From contig NZ_OY771430.1 in the NCBI RefSeq assembly GCF_963674565.1, forward strand, positions 248,001 through 312,000: 64,000 nt of DNA, given 5' to 3'. Source of the DNA: an uncultured Carboxylicivirga sp. GTDB taxonomy: Bacteria; Bacteroidota; Bacteroidia; Bacteroidales; Marinilabiliaceae. The stretch's first letter is position 1. Every line of letters starts with the position of its first letter. Of the stretch, positions 8,837-18,418 are shown one piece after another. Both the position numbers and the translations under genes were made by a program. The notes under the pieces are model-generated. The model was given only the letters and a program-made list of their open reading frames with translations. It was not told the DNA's origin and ran no database searches.

Positions 8837-9265
8837 ATGCTAAAGAAAGTTGGTCATATACTATTAACAGCACTTCTATTGTTTTCTACAATAGGAATGA
8901 CCATCAATTTGCATTTATGTAAACATAGTGTTTATGATGTTGGTGTATTCAATCAGGCTGAAAGTTGTTGTGCACCAAACCATACTTCCCATCTACAAAA
9001 AGAACATCATTGTGATTTAGATCATCATAATCAAAATGATTGCGAAAATAAAACTATACATTTCGACAAAGTAGATAATTTTGTATCTTCTGATACTGAT
9101 TTTCATTTTGAAAACATTTCTTTGTTCACTTTGTGTGCTTATTTGTTTGTTTTAGTGGATGTTAACTCGAATTCTGATTCGGGAGAGTTTGATTTTCCTG
9201 ATTTAAATATTTCACCTCCGAGGATTCAAGTTGTCCTCTCTTTACTTCAAACATACCTCAATTGA
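8837..9265 (+). CDS. HYC_CC_PP family secreted His/Cys-rich protein
   Basis: I chose the ATG at 8837 over an upstream ATG at 8807 because it begins directly with a signal/TM segment (KKVGHILLTALLLFSTIGMT) and because 8807 overlaps the -7 box. The 142-residue protein has an HLCKH motif, a CC pair (SCCAPNH), a His-rich stretch (residues 60-80) and a C-terminal PP motif (SPPR), the marks of the Bacteroidetes HYC_CC_PP family. These proteins are typically found beside metal or CusA-type efflux genes. A role in periplasmic metal binding is inference. Confidence 0.75.
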   Translation: MLKKVGHILLTALLLFSTIGMTINLHLCKHSVYDVGVFNQAESCCAPNHTSHLQKEHHCDLDHHNQNDCENKTIHFDKVDNFVSSDTDFHFENISLFTLCAYLFVLVDVNSNSDSGEFDFPDLNISPPRIQVVLSLLQTYLN

Positions 9266-9573
9266 TTTTATTTGTAGGTAGTTTCTATTTGAGTGCATAT
9301 TATTTAAATGTTTTCAGTTATTTAGTCTATATTAAATTGGATGTTTATTAATTTTTCGGTGTAAAAGTATTAATGGAAGTTTATTCTATTTAGAATAAGG
9401 CATTACTTATTATATCGTTATGTGTACTCAATTTATTAGTGTCTTATAATTTCTGAAAAAATATAAGAATCTTTTTTGTCACTATTGACAAAAAATTCAA
9501 ATACTACCTACATTCTGCATTACAAACTTCTTTTTGTAACTTTAATTTACATAAAATATAAAAATCTGTTAGT
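9266..9573 (+). promoter_or_regulatory. Control region upstream of the efflux operon
   Basis: There is no gene in these 308 bases. A perfect inverted repeat of TTTTTTGTC (9472-9480) and GACAAAAAA (9487-9495) could be an operator. A -7-like box TAACTTTA lies at 9537-9544, 30 nt before the cusA-like start. No clear 21-bp TGTAA pair was found here, unlike the neighbouring promoters. Confidence 0.4.
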
Positions 9574-12500
9574 ATGTTAAACAGAATAATTAAATTTTTT
9601 CTGGAAAATAAGCTGGTTACTTTTTTAGTATTGCTTGTTTTTATTAGTTGGGGAATAATCACTTCTCCATTTGGCTGGGATACCGGTATATTACCAAGCA
9701 ATCCTGTGCCTGTTGATGCGATACCAGATATCGGTGAAAATCAGCAAATAGTATATACCGAGTGGCCGGGACGCTCTCCTCAGGATATTGAAGACCAGAT
9801 TTCTTATCCTTTAACCACCTCGTTATTGGGTATACCTGGAGTAAAAACCATTCGTAGTAACTCCATATTTGGCTTGTCGAGTATCTATATTATTTTCGAC
9901 GAGGATGTGGAGTTTTACTGGAGCCGGACAAGGATTCTTGAAAAACTAAATTCGTTGCCTGCCGGTACCTTACCATCGGATGTGTCTCCTGCCCTTGGTC
10001 CCGATGCAACCGCCTTGGGACAAATATACTGGTATACTCTTGAAGGGCGAGATGCTGAAGGTAATCCTACCGGGGGCTGGGATCCTCATGAACTCAGAAC
10101 CATTCAGGATTTTTATGTTCGTTACTCTTTAACTTCTGCTGAGGGAGTGGCTGAGGTGGCTTCCATTGGTGGTTTTGTAAAAGAATACCAGGTTGACATT
10201 GATCCCAACGCCATGAAGGCGCACAATGTTACTATTGCTCAAATAATGTCGGCTGTAAAAAACAGCAACCTCGATATTGGCGCAAGAACCATTGAATTTA
10301 ACCGCGCTGAGTATCTGGTTCGTGCTCTGGGCTATATAAAAAATCTGGAAGATCTGGAAAAGAGTGTTGTTGCTGTGCGTAATAATGTGCCTATCCGTTT
10401 GAAGGATGTGGCAAAAATTAATTTTGGTCCGGCCACTAGGCGAGGCGGATTAGACAAAGGAGGTGCCGAGGCTGTTGGAGGTGTTGTAGTTGCTCGCTAT
10501 GGAGCCAACCCTCTCAAAACCATTGAAAATATGAAGGCTAAGATTGCGGAGATTGAACCCGGCTTACCTTCTAAAACATTGGCCGATGGTACTGTGTCTA
10601 AAGTTACAATTGTACCATTTTATGATCGTACAGGATTAATTAAAGAAACGTTGGGTACACTGGAGGAAGCCATCTCACTTGAATTACTCATTAGTATTCT
10701 GGTGGTGATTGTGTTGGTATTTAATCTGCGAGCCTCATTTCTTATCTCCAGTCTTTTGCCAATAGGTGTACTGATCACTTTTATCACCATGAAACAGTTT
10801 GGGGTTGATGCTAATATTGTAGCCCTTTCTGGTATTGCCATTGCTATTGGTGTGATGGTGGATGTGGGAGTGGTTTTTGTTGAAAACATCATTCGGCACA
10901 TTGAATTGCCAGAAAATAAAGGAGCAAGAGGTAAAGAATTGCTTACTGTTGTATATACAGCAACTATTGAGGTTGCAGGAGCTGTTATTACTGCGCTATC
11001 AACTACTATTATCAGTTTCTTACCTGTTTTTGCAATGGAAGCTGCCGAAGGAAAATTGTTTAAGCCTCTGGCTTTCACAAAAACCTTCACCATGATTTCG
11101 GCATTATTAATTGGTTTGATCATAATACCAACCTTAGCACATTTAGTTTTTTCCATCAAGATTGATAAAAAGCGCTACCAGCGTTTGGGTAATATTATTA
11201 TGGTTGTAGCAGGAGTTGTTCTTTCAATCGCTTCTGGTAATTATATAGCTCTGGCTATTTCGGCTTATGGTATCAATGGTTTATTCGCATACAGATGGAA
11301 AAAACATCAGCAAAAATGGATAAACCTGATTAATATTGCTATTACCGTTGTAGTTGTTGTATTCTTTTTAACAAAGGCATGGATGCCTCTTGGGGCACAA
11401 AACAGCATGTTTGCCAATTTCTTGTTTGTGATAGCTATCGTTACAACAGTTTTAGGAAGTATGTCGTTAGTAGTAGTGTTTTATAAGCGCATATTACAAT
11501 GGTGTTTGTATAACAAATGGACTTTTTTAGCAGTGCCTATATTTATTGTATTGTTTGGAATAACCAGTTGGCAGGGCTTTAATAAGTTATTTGGTTTTTT
11601 ACCTCAATTTATAAAAAACACCGATTCATATGCTTATCTGGATAAAAAACTACCTGGTATAGGAAAAGAGTTTATGCCATCTTTAGATGAAGGTTCGTTT
11701 CTGTTAATGCCAACAACAATGCCTCACTCTGGTATTGAAGAAAACCTTGAAGTTATGCGTATTCTGGATAAACAGCTCAACTCAATACCAGAAGTTGAAA
11801 CAGTGGTTGGTAAATGGGGACGCGTGAATTCGGCCTTAGACCCCGCTCCTACTTCTATGTACGAGAATGTAATCAATTATAAGCCAGAATACATACTGAA
11901 TGAAAAAGGACATCGCATACGATTTAAAACAAATAAAGAAGGTGCTTTTATACTGAAAGATGGTTCAACCTATAATCCAAAGGAAGAAGCATTTCGTTTG
12001 ATTGACAAGGAGAATTTAACCATTGATAATAATGGGGAGTACTTCAGGCAATGGCGCGAAGAAATTAAATCGCCTGATGATATTTGGCAGGCCATCATTG
12101 ATAAAAGTAATATACCGGGTTTAACCTCTGCACCAAAGTTGCAGCCTATTTCAACACGATTGGTTATGTTACAAACAGGAATGCGCGCTCCAATGGGTAT
12201 TAAGGTGTATGGCCCCGACCTTGAAAGTATTGAGGCAGTAGGCTTTGAACTTGAAAAACAATTAAAGAATGTTGAAGGAGTGCAAGGTATGTCCGTTTTT
12301 GCCGACCGTGTGGTTGGTAAACCCTACCTGGAAATGGAAATCAACAGGGATGACATTGCACGTTATGGTTTAAGTGTAAAGAATCTGCAGGCTGTGATTG
12401 GAAGTGCCATCGGGGGTATGCCATTGACAACTACTGTTGAAGGACGTGAACGGTTCCCTGTAAGATTGCGTTATGCTCGTGAATTCAGGGATAACCCTGA

Positions 12501-13377
12501 GGACTTGCAACGTATTTTAATCCCTACACCATCAGGAGCCCAAATTCCTTTAGGAGAATTGGTGACCTTGCATTACGTAAGAGGTCCTCAGATGATTAAA
12601 AGTGAGGATACTTTTTTGGTGGGATATGTAATTTTCGATAAAAAGGAAGGTTTTGCAGAAGTAGATGTGGTTGAAAATGCTCAGAAGTACTTAAAGGAAC
12701 AAATGGATAGTGGATCATTTTCTCTTCCTGCCGGGGTGAGTTATAAGTTTACCGGTAATTATGAAAATCAGATACGTGCTACCAAGCGCCTGCTTATTGT
12801 AATTCCGATATCCTTAATCATTATCTTCCTCATTCTGTACTTCCAGTTTAGGTCGGTTGTTTCAACCAGTTTGATTTTCTCAGGTATTATTGTGGCCTTA
12901 TCAGGTGGCTTTATTATGCTTTGGTTGTATGGTCAGCCTTGGTTTATGGATGGTTCTGTTGCAGGAATAAGTTTACGCAATCTGTTTCAGGTTAATACCA
13001 TCAACCTGAGTGTTGCGGTTTGGGTCGGCTTTATTGCCTTGTTTGGAGTTGCAACTGACGATGGTGTTTTAATCAGTACTTATATAAAACAACTTCAGGA
13101 AAAAAGAAGGCCAAAAACAATTAAGGAAGTAAGAGCTTTAGTTTTGGAAGCAGGCTCAAAACGTGTACGCCCGGCCATAATGACTACTGCTACAACCATC
13201 ATTGCACTATTGCCCGTATTAACATCTACAGGTAAAGGGTCTGATATAATGGTTCCTATGGCCATCCCTTTATTTGGTGGTATGACCATTGAAGTCTTAA
13301 CCATGTTTGTGGTTCCTGTCCTTTATAGCATGTGGCAGGAAGCAAAAGTAAAGAAGAATAACTCTGAAAAAGCTTAA
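9574..13377 (+). CDS. cusA: CusA-type heavy-metal RND efflux pump
   Basis: This 1267-residue HME-family RND pump has an N-terminal TM1, the classic PDIGENQQIVYTEWPGRSPQ segment near residue 50, and the TM4 proton-relay motif GIAIAIGVMVDVGVVFVEN (about 420-438), which fits the Cu/Ag subgroup better than CzcA. The segment LVMLQTGMRAPMGIKV near 870 matches the CusA region that carries a metal-binding Met. It is longer than the usual 1040-1050 residues because of extra membrane segments around 530-690. It would take Cu(I)/Ag(I) from the periplasm and drive it out through the outer-membrane partner encoded next. It is the first gene of the efflux operon. Confidence 0.9.
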   Translation: MLNRIIKFFLENKLVTFLVLLVFISWGIITSPFGWDTGILPSNPVPVDAIPDIGENQQIVYTEWPGRSPQDIEDQISYPLTTSLLGIPGVKTIRSNSIFGLSSIYIIFDEDVEFYWSRTRILEKLNSLPAGTLPSDVSPALGPDATALGQIYWYTLEGRDAEGNPTGGWDPHELRTIQDFYVRYSLTSAEGVAEVASIGGFVKEYQVDIDPNAMKAHNVTIAQIMSAVKNSNLDIGARTIEFNRAEYLVRALGYIKNLEDLEKSVVAVRNNVPIRLKDVAKINFGPATRRGGLDKGGAEAVGGVVVARYGANPLKTIENMKAKIAEIEPGLPSKTLADGTVSKVTIVPFYDRTGLIKETLGTLEEAISLELLISILVVIVLVFNLRASFLISSLLPIGVLITFITMKQFGVDANIVALSGIAIAIGVMVDVGVVFVENIIRHIELPENKGARGKELLTVVYTATIEVAGAVITALSTTIISFLPVFAMEAAEGKLFKPLAFTKTFTMISALLIGLIIIPTLAHLVFSIKIDKKRYQRLGNIIMVVAGVVLSIASGNYIALAISAYGINGLFAYRWKKHQQKWINLINIAITVVVVVFFLTKAWMPLGAQNSMFANFLFVIAIVTTVLGSMSLVVVFYKRILQWCLYNKWTFLAVPIFIVLFGITSWQGFNKLFGFLPQFIKNTDSYAYLDKKLPGIGKEFMPSLDEGSFLLMPTTMPHSGIEENLEVMRILDKQLNSIPEVETVVGKWGRVNSALDPAPTSMYENVINYKPEYILNEKGHRIRFKTNKEGAFILKDGSTYNPKEEAFRLIDKENLTIDNNGEYFRQWREEIKSPDDIWQAIIDKSNIPGLTSAPKLQPISTRLVMLQTGMRAPMGIKVYGPDLESIEAVGFELEKQLKNVEGVQGMSVFADRVVGKPYLEMEINRDDIARYGLSVKNLQAVIGSAIGGMPLTTTVEGRERFPVRLRYAREFRDNPEDLQRILIPTPSGAQIPLGELVTLHYVRGPQMIKSEDTFLVGYVIFDKKEGFAEVDVVENAQKYLKEQMDSGSFSLPAGVSYKFTGNYENQIRATKRLLIVIPISLIIIFLILYFQFRSVVSTSLIFSGIIVALSGGFIMLWLYGQPWFMDGSVAGISLRNLFQVNTINLSVAVWVGFIALFGVATDDGVLISTYIKQLQEKRRPKTIKEVRALVLEAGSKRVRPAIMTTATTIIALLPVLTSTGKGSDIMVPMAIPLFGGMTIEVLTMFVVPVLYSMWQEAKVKKNNSEKA

Positions 13378-13380
13378 GCC

Positions 13381-14613
13381 ATGAAGAACATGAAAATTTA
13401 TATATTATTTGTGCTATTAGGTTTGTCAGTTGCGTTGCAGGCACAGGATGAACTCAACCGCTATTTGTTAGTGGCTGCTGAGAATAATCCTGCTTTAAAA
13501 GTTTCATTCAACAAATATCTGGCAGCCCTTGAAAAAGCACCACAAGTCGGTTCATTGCCCGACCCGCAATTGGCATTTGCCTATTTTATTCAACCTGTTG
13601 AAACTCGAAATGGTCCTCAGGAATTTAGAATTTCGGCCACACAAATGTTTCCCTGGTTTGGAACATTAAAAGCTAAAGAAAATGCCAGTATAGAGGAAGC
13701 CAAAGCTTTGTATGAGGTGTTTGAAGAAAATAAGTCTAAACTGTTTAATGAGGTGAAATCTAATTGGTACAACCTGTATTTCAATAACAAGGCTACTATG
13801 ATTACCCTGGAGAATATTGAGATACTGAATACTTTTAAAAAGTTGGCCATAGTAAAGGTTGAAGCAGATCAGGTATCTGCTGTTGATCAATATAGGATTG
13901 AGATGGAGATTAACGATTTGGAAAATCAACTGGCACTTTTAAGGGATAAGCAACAAGTGCTTGAGGTCTCTTTCAATAATCTGCTGAATTCCGAAGATAA
14001 TGAGGTTATTACTTTTCCCAATGAGTTGTGGTCAACAGATATTCTTTATTCAAAGGATGCTGTATTGGACTCTATTCAATTAAAGAATCACCAGCTATTA
14101 AGCATCGATATGCAAAAGAGTGCACTGGCATTTAAGAAACAAGTGGCAAAAAAACAAGGAGCTCCAACATTTAGTCTTGGCATTGACTATGTTTCAATAG
14201 GAAAGGGGGACAATAATTTATCAGGTAAGGATGCTATTGCATTCCCAAAGGTAGGTTTATCGATTCCTTTGTATCGAAATAAATACAAAAGCATGGTTCA
14301 GGAAGTAATTTACATGGAAACAGCCAAGGATTATGAGCGCACAGACAAGGAAAATGTATTGGAAACAGTATTTGAGAACTCCTGGAAAGATTATCGGGAT
14401 GCCGGGCGTCGAATAGAATTATTTGACAAGCAGCTGTCCATTGCACGAAAATCCTTAAAATTATTGGAAACAGAATATGCATACGCCAATAAGAATTTTG
14501 AAGAAATTTTACGAATGGAAAGGCGCATGTTAAAATATAATCTGGAGTTAGAAAAAGCACGCACAGATAAACTGGCAGCAGTCGCTTTTATCCATTATTT
14601 AATGGGTAAATAA
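13381..14613 (+). CDS. TolC-family outer-membrane efflux protein (CusC-like)
   Basis: This 410-residue protein has a cleavable signal peptide (KIYILFVLLGLSVALQAQ) and long helical repeats typical of the outer membrane efflux protein fold. An early motif is NNPALKVSFNKYLAALEKAP and another is GSLPDPQLAFAYF. It starts 3 nt after the RND gene and ends 42 nt before the adaptor gene, so the three form one operon. It should form the outer-membrane channel of the metal pump. Confidence 0.85.
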   Translation: MKNMKIYILFVLLGLSVALQAQDELNRYLLVAAENNPALKVSFNKYLAALEKAPQVGSLPDPQLAFAYFIQPVETRNGPQEFRISATQMFPWFGTLKAKENASIEEAKALYEVFEENKSKLFNEVKSNWYNLYFNNKATMITLENIEILNTFKKLAIVKVEADQVSAVDQYRIEMEINDLENQLALLRDKQQVLEVSFNNLLNSEDNEVITFPNELWSTDILYSKDAVLDSIQLKNHQLLSIDMQKSALAFKKQVAKKQGAPTFSLGIDYVSIGKGDNNLSGKDAIAFPKVGLSIPLYRNKYKSMVQEVIYMETAKDYERTDKENVLETVFENSWKDYRDAGRRIELFDKQLSIARKSLKLLETEYAYANKNFEEILRMERRMLKYNLELEKARTDKLAAVAFIHYLMGK

Positions 14614-14655
14614 CATTAGTCTTCATTAAGTGATAACGATATAAATTACAGAGAA

Positions 14656-16305
14656 ATGAAAACAATATTTCAAAATATAAAAAGCAATTATAAACTAATT
14701 CTGGGCGTTTTGATTTTAGGATTGGTCATCGGATGGATCATTGCACCATCAGGTAATACTAATAGTGTAGTTGATGAGCATGCTGGTCATAATCACGAAG
14801 AAGAAGCAACAACTTGGACTTGTTCCATGCATCCTCAAATAAAGCAAGATAAGCCCGGCTTATGTCCCATTTGTGCAATGGATTTAATTCCTCTATCGTC
14901 TATGGCAGGGGGAGAACATACAGACCCAAATGAAATCGTAATGAGCGAATCTGCTGCAAAACTGGCAGATATTCAAACATCAAAAGTTGTTCTTGGTGAG
15001 CCAAGAAAATCGATATATATGCAAGGGAAGTTAAATGTAGATGAAAGACGAATTGCTGAACTAACGGCTCGTTTTGGAGGACGAATAGAAGAACTTTTTG
15101 TCAACTTTACAGGACAGGAAGTTCGCAAAGGACAGAAGTTAGCTACTATTTACTCTCCAAACTTAGTTAGTGCACAACGTGAGTTAATTGAGGCTTCTGA
15201 GTTCAAAAAAGATAATCCTTCGCTATATAAGGCAGCAAGAGCCAAACTAAAAGCATGGGACTTATCCGAAAGTCAAATTGACGATATTGAACAATCCAGA
15301 GAGCCTGAAGTCAATTTTGATGTGCTGTCACCAATAACCGGAACGGTGATTATGCGTCATGTAGCGCTAGGAGATTATGTAAAGGAAGGAACTGCCTTAT
15401 TTAAAGTGGCTGATTTAACCAAGTTATGGGCTTTGTTTGATGCTTATGAAACAGATTTGCCGTGGATAAAAGTGGGTGATAAGATAAGTTTTACTTTACA
15501 GGCGTTGCCCGGTGAGGAATTTAAAACAAAGGTGACCTATGTTGACCCTTTCATTGATTCCAAAACAAGAGTGGCTAAGGTACGTGCGGAGATTAATAAT
15601 AAAGATTTACACTTAAAACCGGAAATGTTTACCAATGGATTGCTGCAATCTAAAATAGCAGAAAGTCAAACAGCACTAATTATTCCTAAGTCTGCAGTAT
15701 TATGGACGGGTAAAAGAGCGGTTGTATATACTAAAGTTCAAGAGCGCGAGTCACCCACATTCTTGTATCGCGAAATTGTATTGGGACCAGAAGCCGGGGC
15801 GTTTTATGTTGTAAAGGAAGGCCTGGAGCCAGGAGAGGAAATAGCCACCAATGGAGTATTTAAGATTGATGCTGCGGCTCAATTGGAAGGTAAACCAAGT
15901 ATGATGAATCCCGATGGAGGAAAAGTATCTACAGGTCACAATCACGGTGGAACGAAAATGGACGACAGTTCTAATGATGATCATTCCGAAATGAACATGG
16001 ATATGTCTGATAAAAATGATGACTTTAAGATGAAAGCAGATTTAGAACATGAGATGTTTAAAGTATCCGGTAATTGTGAAATGTGTAAAGCTACCATTGA
16101 AAAAGCAGCTAATAGTCTTGAAGGTGTAAATGTTGCAGAATGGAACGTAGAAACCAAGCAAATGCATGTTTCCTTTAATAAAGACAAAGTAAGTTTGGAT
16201 GAGATACATAAGGTAATAGCTAAAGCCGGATACGATACTGATAAAGAAAGAGCTTTAGAGGAAGCTTATAACAATCTACCTGAATGCTGTCAATATACAA
16301 GATAG
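14656..16305 (+). CDS. cusB: CusB-type membrane-fusion adaptor with HMBD and C-terminal HMA domain
   Basis: The protein has 549 residues in order: one N-terminal TM (about 12-30), a heavy-metal-binding domain (about 53-80: TCSMHP...CPICAMDL), the HlyD-like hairpin and barrel (about 110-420), a His/Met-rich linker (about 425-455), and a C-terminal HMA domain (about 465-549; GNCEMCKATIEKAA). It bridges pump and channel and probably passes Cu(I). The HMA tail is closely similar to the small secreted protein at 25200-25556, down to the C-terminal CCQY/CCKY, so a domain fusion or split has occurred. Most CusB proteins lack this HMA tail. Confidence 0.88.
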   Translation: MKTIFQNIKSNYKLILGVLILGLVIGWIIAPSGNTNSVVDEHAGHNHEEEATTWTCSMHPQIKQDKPGLCPICAMDLIPLSSMAGGEHTDPNEIVMSESAAKLADIQTSKVVLGEPRKSIYMQGKLNVDERRIAELTARFGGRIEELFVNFTGQEVRKGQKLATIYSPNLVSAQRELIEASEFKKDNPSLYKAARAKLKAWDLSESQIDDIEQSREPEVNFDVLSPITGTVIMRHVALGDYVKEGTALFKVADLTKLWALFDAYETDLPWIKVGDKISFTLQALPGEEFKTKVTYVDPFIDSKTRVAKVRAEINNKDLHLKPEMFTNGLLQSKIAESQTALIIPKSAVLWTGKRAVVYTKVQERESPTFLYREIVLGPEAGAFYVVKEGLEPGEEIATNGVFKIDAAAQLEGKPSMMNPDGGKVSTGHNHGGTKMDDSSNDDHSEMNMDMSDKNDDFKMKADLEHEMFKVSGNCEMCKATIEKAANSLEGVNVAEWNVETKQMHVSFNKDKVSLDEIHKVIAKAGYDTDKERALEEAYNNLPECCQYTR

Positions 16306-16350
16306 CATTAAATATGAATGTTTTTTTATTGAAACTAAAAAATACAAGTC

Positions 16351-16677
16351 ATGAGTGAATACAGTAGAAAGGTTAAATACAAATTTAATAAGCTATTGTC
16401 TGATGACGAAGCTTTGGATCTAAGAATACAGTTATCAGGAATAGAAGGAATAGAAGCTTATTCATTGACCAATGAATTTCTAGATATTGATTTTATAATC
16501 TTTAAACAAAGTGAGAAATCGCTTCTACAACGGATAGGGAGACTTGGGCATCCTTTACAAGTTTATAAAAGCAAGAAGCCTGGTTTCTTTAAAAACTTTA
16601 TAAACAATCTGGCAAAAAGTAACAAGGAATCATTTGGTACAAAAAAACTGGATTGTTGTGATTTGAAACACGATTAA
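16351..16677 (+). CDS. Small protein with HMA-like layout lacking CxxC
   Basis: This 108-residue soluble protein has an N-terminal 70 residues that read as strand-helix-strand-strand-helix-strand, like an HMA domain, but have no CxxC. The C-terminus ends KKLDCCDLKHD, offering a CC pair and a His. It lies in the efflux operon, 45 nt after cusB. No named family is recognised. A copper-binding or sensory role is only suggested by context. Confidence 0.55.
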   Translation: MSEYSRKVKYKFNKLLSDDEALDLRIQLSGIEGIEAYSLTNEFLDIDFIIFKQSEKSLLQRIGRLGHPLQVYKSKKPGFFKNFINNLAKSNKESFGTKKLDCCDLKHD

Positions 16678-16687
16678 GGTTTAAGTT

Positions 16688-16720
16688 GAGAATTCTGAGA
16701 AAAGTAATCTCAGAATTCTC
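16688..16720 (+). other. Perfect 13-bp hairpin between small metal genes
   Basis: GAGAATTCTGAGA (16688-16700) and TCTCAGAATTCTC (16708-16720) are perfect inverted repeats with a 7-nt loop. There is no T-run after it, so it may stabilise or attenuate the mRNA rather than terminate it. Confidence 0.5.
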
Positions 16721-16741
16721 CCAAAAATTATGGAGGTAACC

Positions 16742-16945
16742 ATGTTTTTTAAAATTTTGATTATTTCAGTAATTCTGGTAGCCTTTGTAATGTTGGCTTT
16801 GGGAGTAAAACTTTTGTTCAACTCAAAAGCGGATTTAACAGCACATTCATGTCCGCTTGAAGACAATGATACCAATTCGGATGATGCTTGCTCTAAATGC
16901 CAGGTAAAAGACCTGGTTGATTGCCCTGAAAAAAAGGAAAACTAG
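16742..16945 (+). CDS. Small Cys-rich single-pass membrane protein
   Basis: I chose ATG 16742 over the in-frame ATG at 16730 because GGAGGT at 16731-16736 is then a well-placed Shine-Dalgarno site, unusual here. The 67-residue protein has one TM (KILIISVILVAFVMLALGV) and a tail with five Cys (CPL, CSKC, DC), which suggests metal binding. It resembles short membrane or secreted Cys-rich proteins of Bacteroidetes; no precise family is assigned. Confidence 0.6.
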   Translation: MFFKILIISVILVAFVMLALGVKLLFNSKADLTAHSCPLEDNDTNSDDACSKCQVKDLVDCPEKKEN

Positions 16946-16980
16946 AAATTTTAATTTGTTAATCATTTAATTTTTAAATC

Positions 16981-17322
16981 ATGAAACTAATAAAAGCCTA
17001 TATAAGACACCGAAAAGCAGAAGATGTATATAATACCTTAAAGGATGCAGGATTTTGCTGTATGACCTTTGTGGAGTGCGAAGGAACTGGCCGTTACTCA
17101 GACCATGAGAAGGAACATATTAGCAATAAATACCCATTTGTAGATGCTTACAGAGTAATTAAATTGGAAATTCTTGTGGACGATAGCCATGTTGAAAAGT
17201 TGGTGTCATTAATAAGATCTAGTGGTAGGACTGGTTACAAGGGGGATGGTATGATTATAGTTTCTCCGATAGATGATGTCTATAAGGTACGTTCTGATGA
17301 AAAGGGATTATTGGCCATTTAA
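16981..17322 (+). CDS. PII-like protein of the metal-efflux-associated group (PII-NG)
   Basis: This 113-residue protein starts MKLIKAYIRHRKAEDVYNTL and ends with the PII-type strand GYKGDGMIIVSPIDDVYKVR. It therefore has the trimeric PII ferredoxin-like fold. The T-loop region lacks the standard YRGxEY uridylylation motif and instead reads ECEGTGRYSDHEKEHIS. A PII subgroup (PII-NG) is known to sit beside heavy-metal RND pumps, which is exactly this context. It may tie efflux to metabolic state; its ligand is unknown. Confidence 0.75.
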   Translation: MKLIKAYIRHRKAEDVYNTLKDAGFCCMTFVECEGTGRYSDHEKEHISNKYPFVDAYRVIKLEILVDDSHVEKLVSLIRSSGRTGYKGDGMIIVSPIDDVYKVRSDEKGLLAI

Positions 17323-17334
17323 CTTTCATTTATT

Positions 17335-17898
17335 ATGGCAGAAGTTTATATAAAAAATATGGTTTGTAATCGTTGCAAAATTGTTGTTAACGACATCTTT
17401 CGAGAAGTTGGTGTTGAAGTTTATTCTGTCGAACTAGGAAAAGTAATATATAAAGGAGAATTAAATCAACCACAGTCTGATATTTTAAAGAAAGCGCTTG
17501 AAGAAGTAGGCTTTGAAATAATAGATGACAGTAGAAGCAAAATAATCGAAGAGGTTAAAAAAACAATCATTGAACTTGTCAGAAATAAAATTAAAGAGGT
17601 TACAGTGAATTATTCTGTATATCTAGAACGAGCGATTGGCAAGGATTACAATTATATGAGTAACCTTTTCACGATCTCCGAAGGACAAACTATAGAACAT
17701 TTTATTATTAACCAGAAAATTGAGAGAGTTAAAGAGTTATTAGTTTATGAACAGTTTAATTTAAGCGAAATTGCTTATGAACTTGGATATAGTAGTGTTA
17801 GCCATTTATCAAATCAATTTAAAAAAGTAACCGGATTAACACCTAGTCATTTTAAAAAAATTGGCATTTCCAGGCGTAAGTCATTGGATACCATTTGA
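17335..17898 (+). CDS. HMA-like metal-sensing AraC-family regulator (copy 2)
   Basis: This 187-residue protein has the same architecture as the genes at 8177 and 58390. The N-terminal HMA-like domain carries MVCNRC at about 8-13 and the C-terminal AraC HTH has SEIAYELGYSSVSHLSNQF and GLTPSHF. It starts 13 nt after the PII-like gene, so it is probably the last gene of the efflux operon. A 21-bp-spaced half-site pair follows its stop codon, before the Met-rich lipoprotein gene. Confidence 0.85.
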   Translation: MAEVYIKNMVCNRCKIVVNDIFREVGVEVYSVELGKVIYKGELNQPQSDILKKALEEVGFEIIDDSRSKIIEEVKKTIIELVRNKIKEVTVNYSVYLERAIGKDYNYMSNLFTISEGQTIEHFIINQKIERVKELLVYEQFNLSEIAYELGYSSVSHLSNQFKKVTGLTPSHFKKIGISRRKSLDTI

Positions 17899-17900
17899 AC

Positions 17901-17966
17901 CTGTAAATGTTACAACTTAAACAGTAAATTATATAGCACTTAAAGAGATTGTGTGGAGTAACTTTA
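17901..17966 (+). promoter_or_regulatory. Predicted AraC half-site pair upstream of the Met-rich lipoprotein gene
   Basis: CTGTAA (17901-17906) and CAGTAA (17922-17927) are direct repeats 21 bp apart. The nearest -7-like box is TAACTTTA at 17959-17966. That is about 10 bp further away than in the other sites, one helical turn. The rest of 17899-18064 shows no gene. Confidence 0.4.
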
Positions 17967-18064
17967 TACTAAAGATGTTCAAGTAGATGAACCTTTATGA
18001 TTATGAGAATAGAGTACTTGAACTACCTGAATTGCTTAGTTATTAATCATAAAAATGAGGTGTT

Positions 18065-18418
18065 ATGAAAACTTTAGTGTTATTAGTATCTATGTTAGTC
18101 CTTGTAGGATTTAGTGAGTGTAGTCGAAAGGGTGATGAAGAAAGACTTGTTAATCATAACCGGTCGACCATGATGATGAACAACGATATGAGTGGACAAC
18201 ACCATATGCGAAATAATGAGCGTCAAATGGGTATGCAAAATAGCAATTATATGATGGAAATGATGCATAATAATCCCCAAATGATGAATGGAATGATGGA
18301 AAACATGAAGGACATTTGTAATACAGATGATAGTCAAAGGACTCAAATGGTAAAAACATGTTTACAAGCAAACAATAAACAAAAGAATAAGGAGGAGGAT
18401 TGTCATGCATGGAATTAA
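18065..18418 (+). CDS. Met/His-rich secreted protein, probable copper-binding lipoprotein
   Basis: This 117-residue protein has a signal sequence ending in a lipobox-like Cys (LVLVGFSECSRK, Cys about 19). The mature part is very rich in Met and His (TMMMNNDMSGQHHM, NYMMEMMHNNPQMMNGMMENM), typical of Cu(I)-binding periplasmic proteins. A Cys pair lies in the C-terminal third. It overlaps the SHOCT gene by 14 nt. It likely buffers copper in the periplasm or at the membrane. Confidence 0.7.
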   Translation: MKTLVLLVSMLVLVGFSECSRKGDEERLVNHNRSTMMMNNDMSGQHHMRNNERQMGMQNSNYMMEMMHNNPQMMNGMMENMKDICNTDDSQRTQMVKTCLQANNKQKNKEEDCHAWN

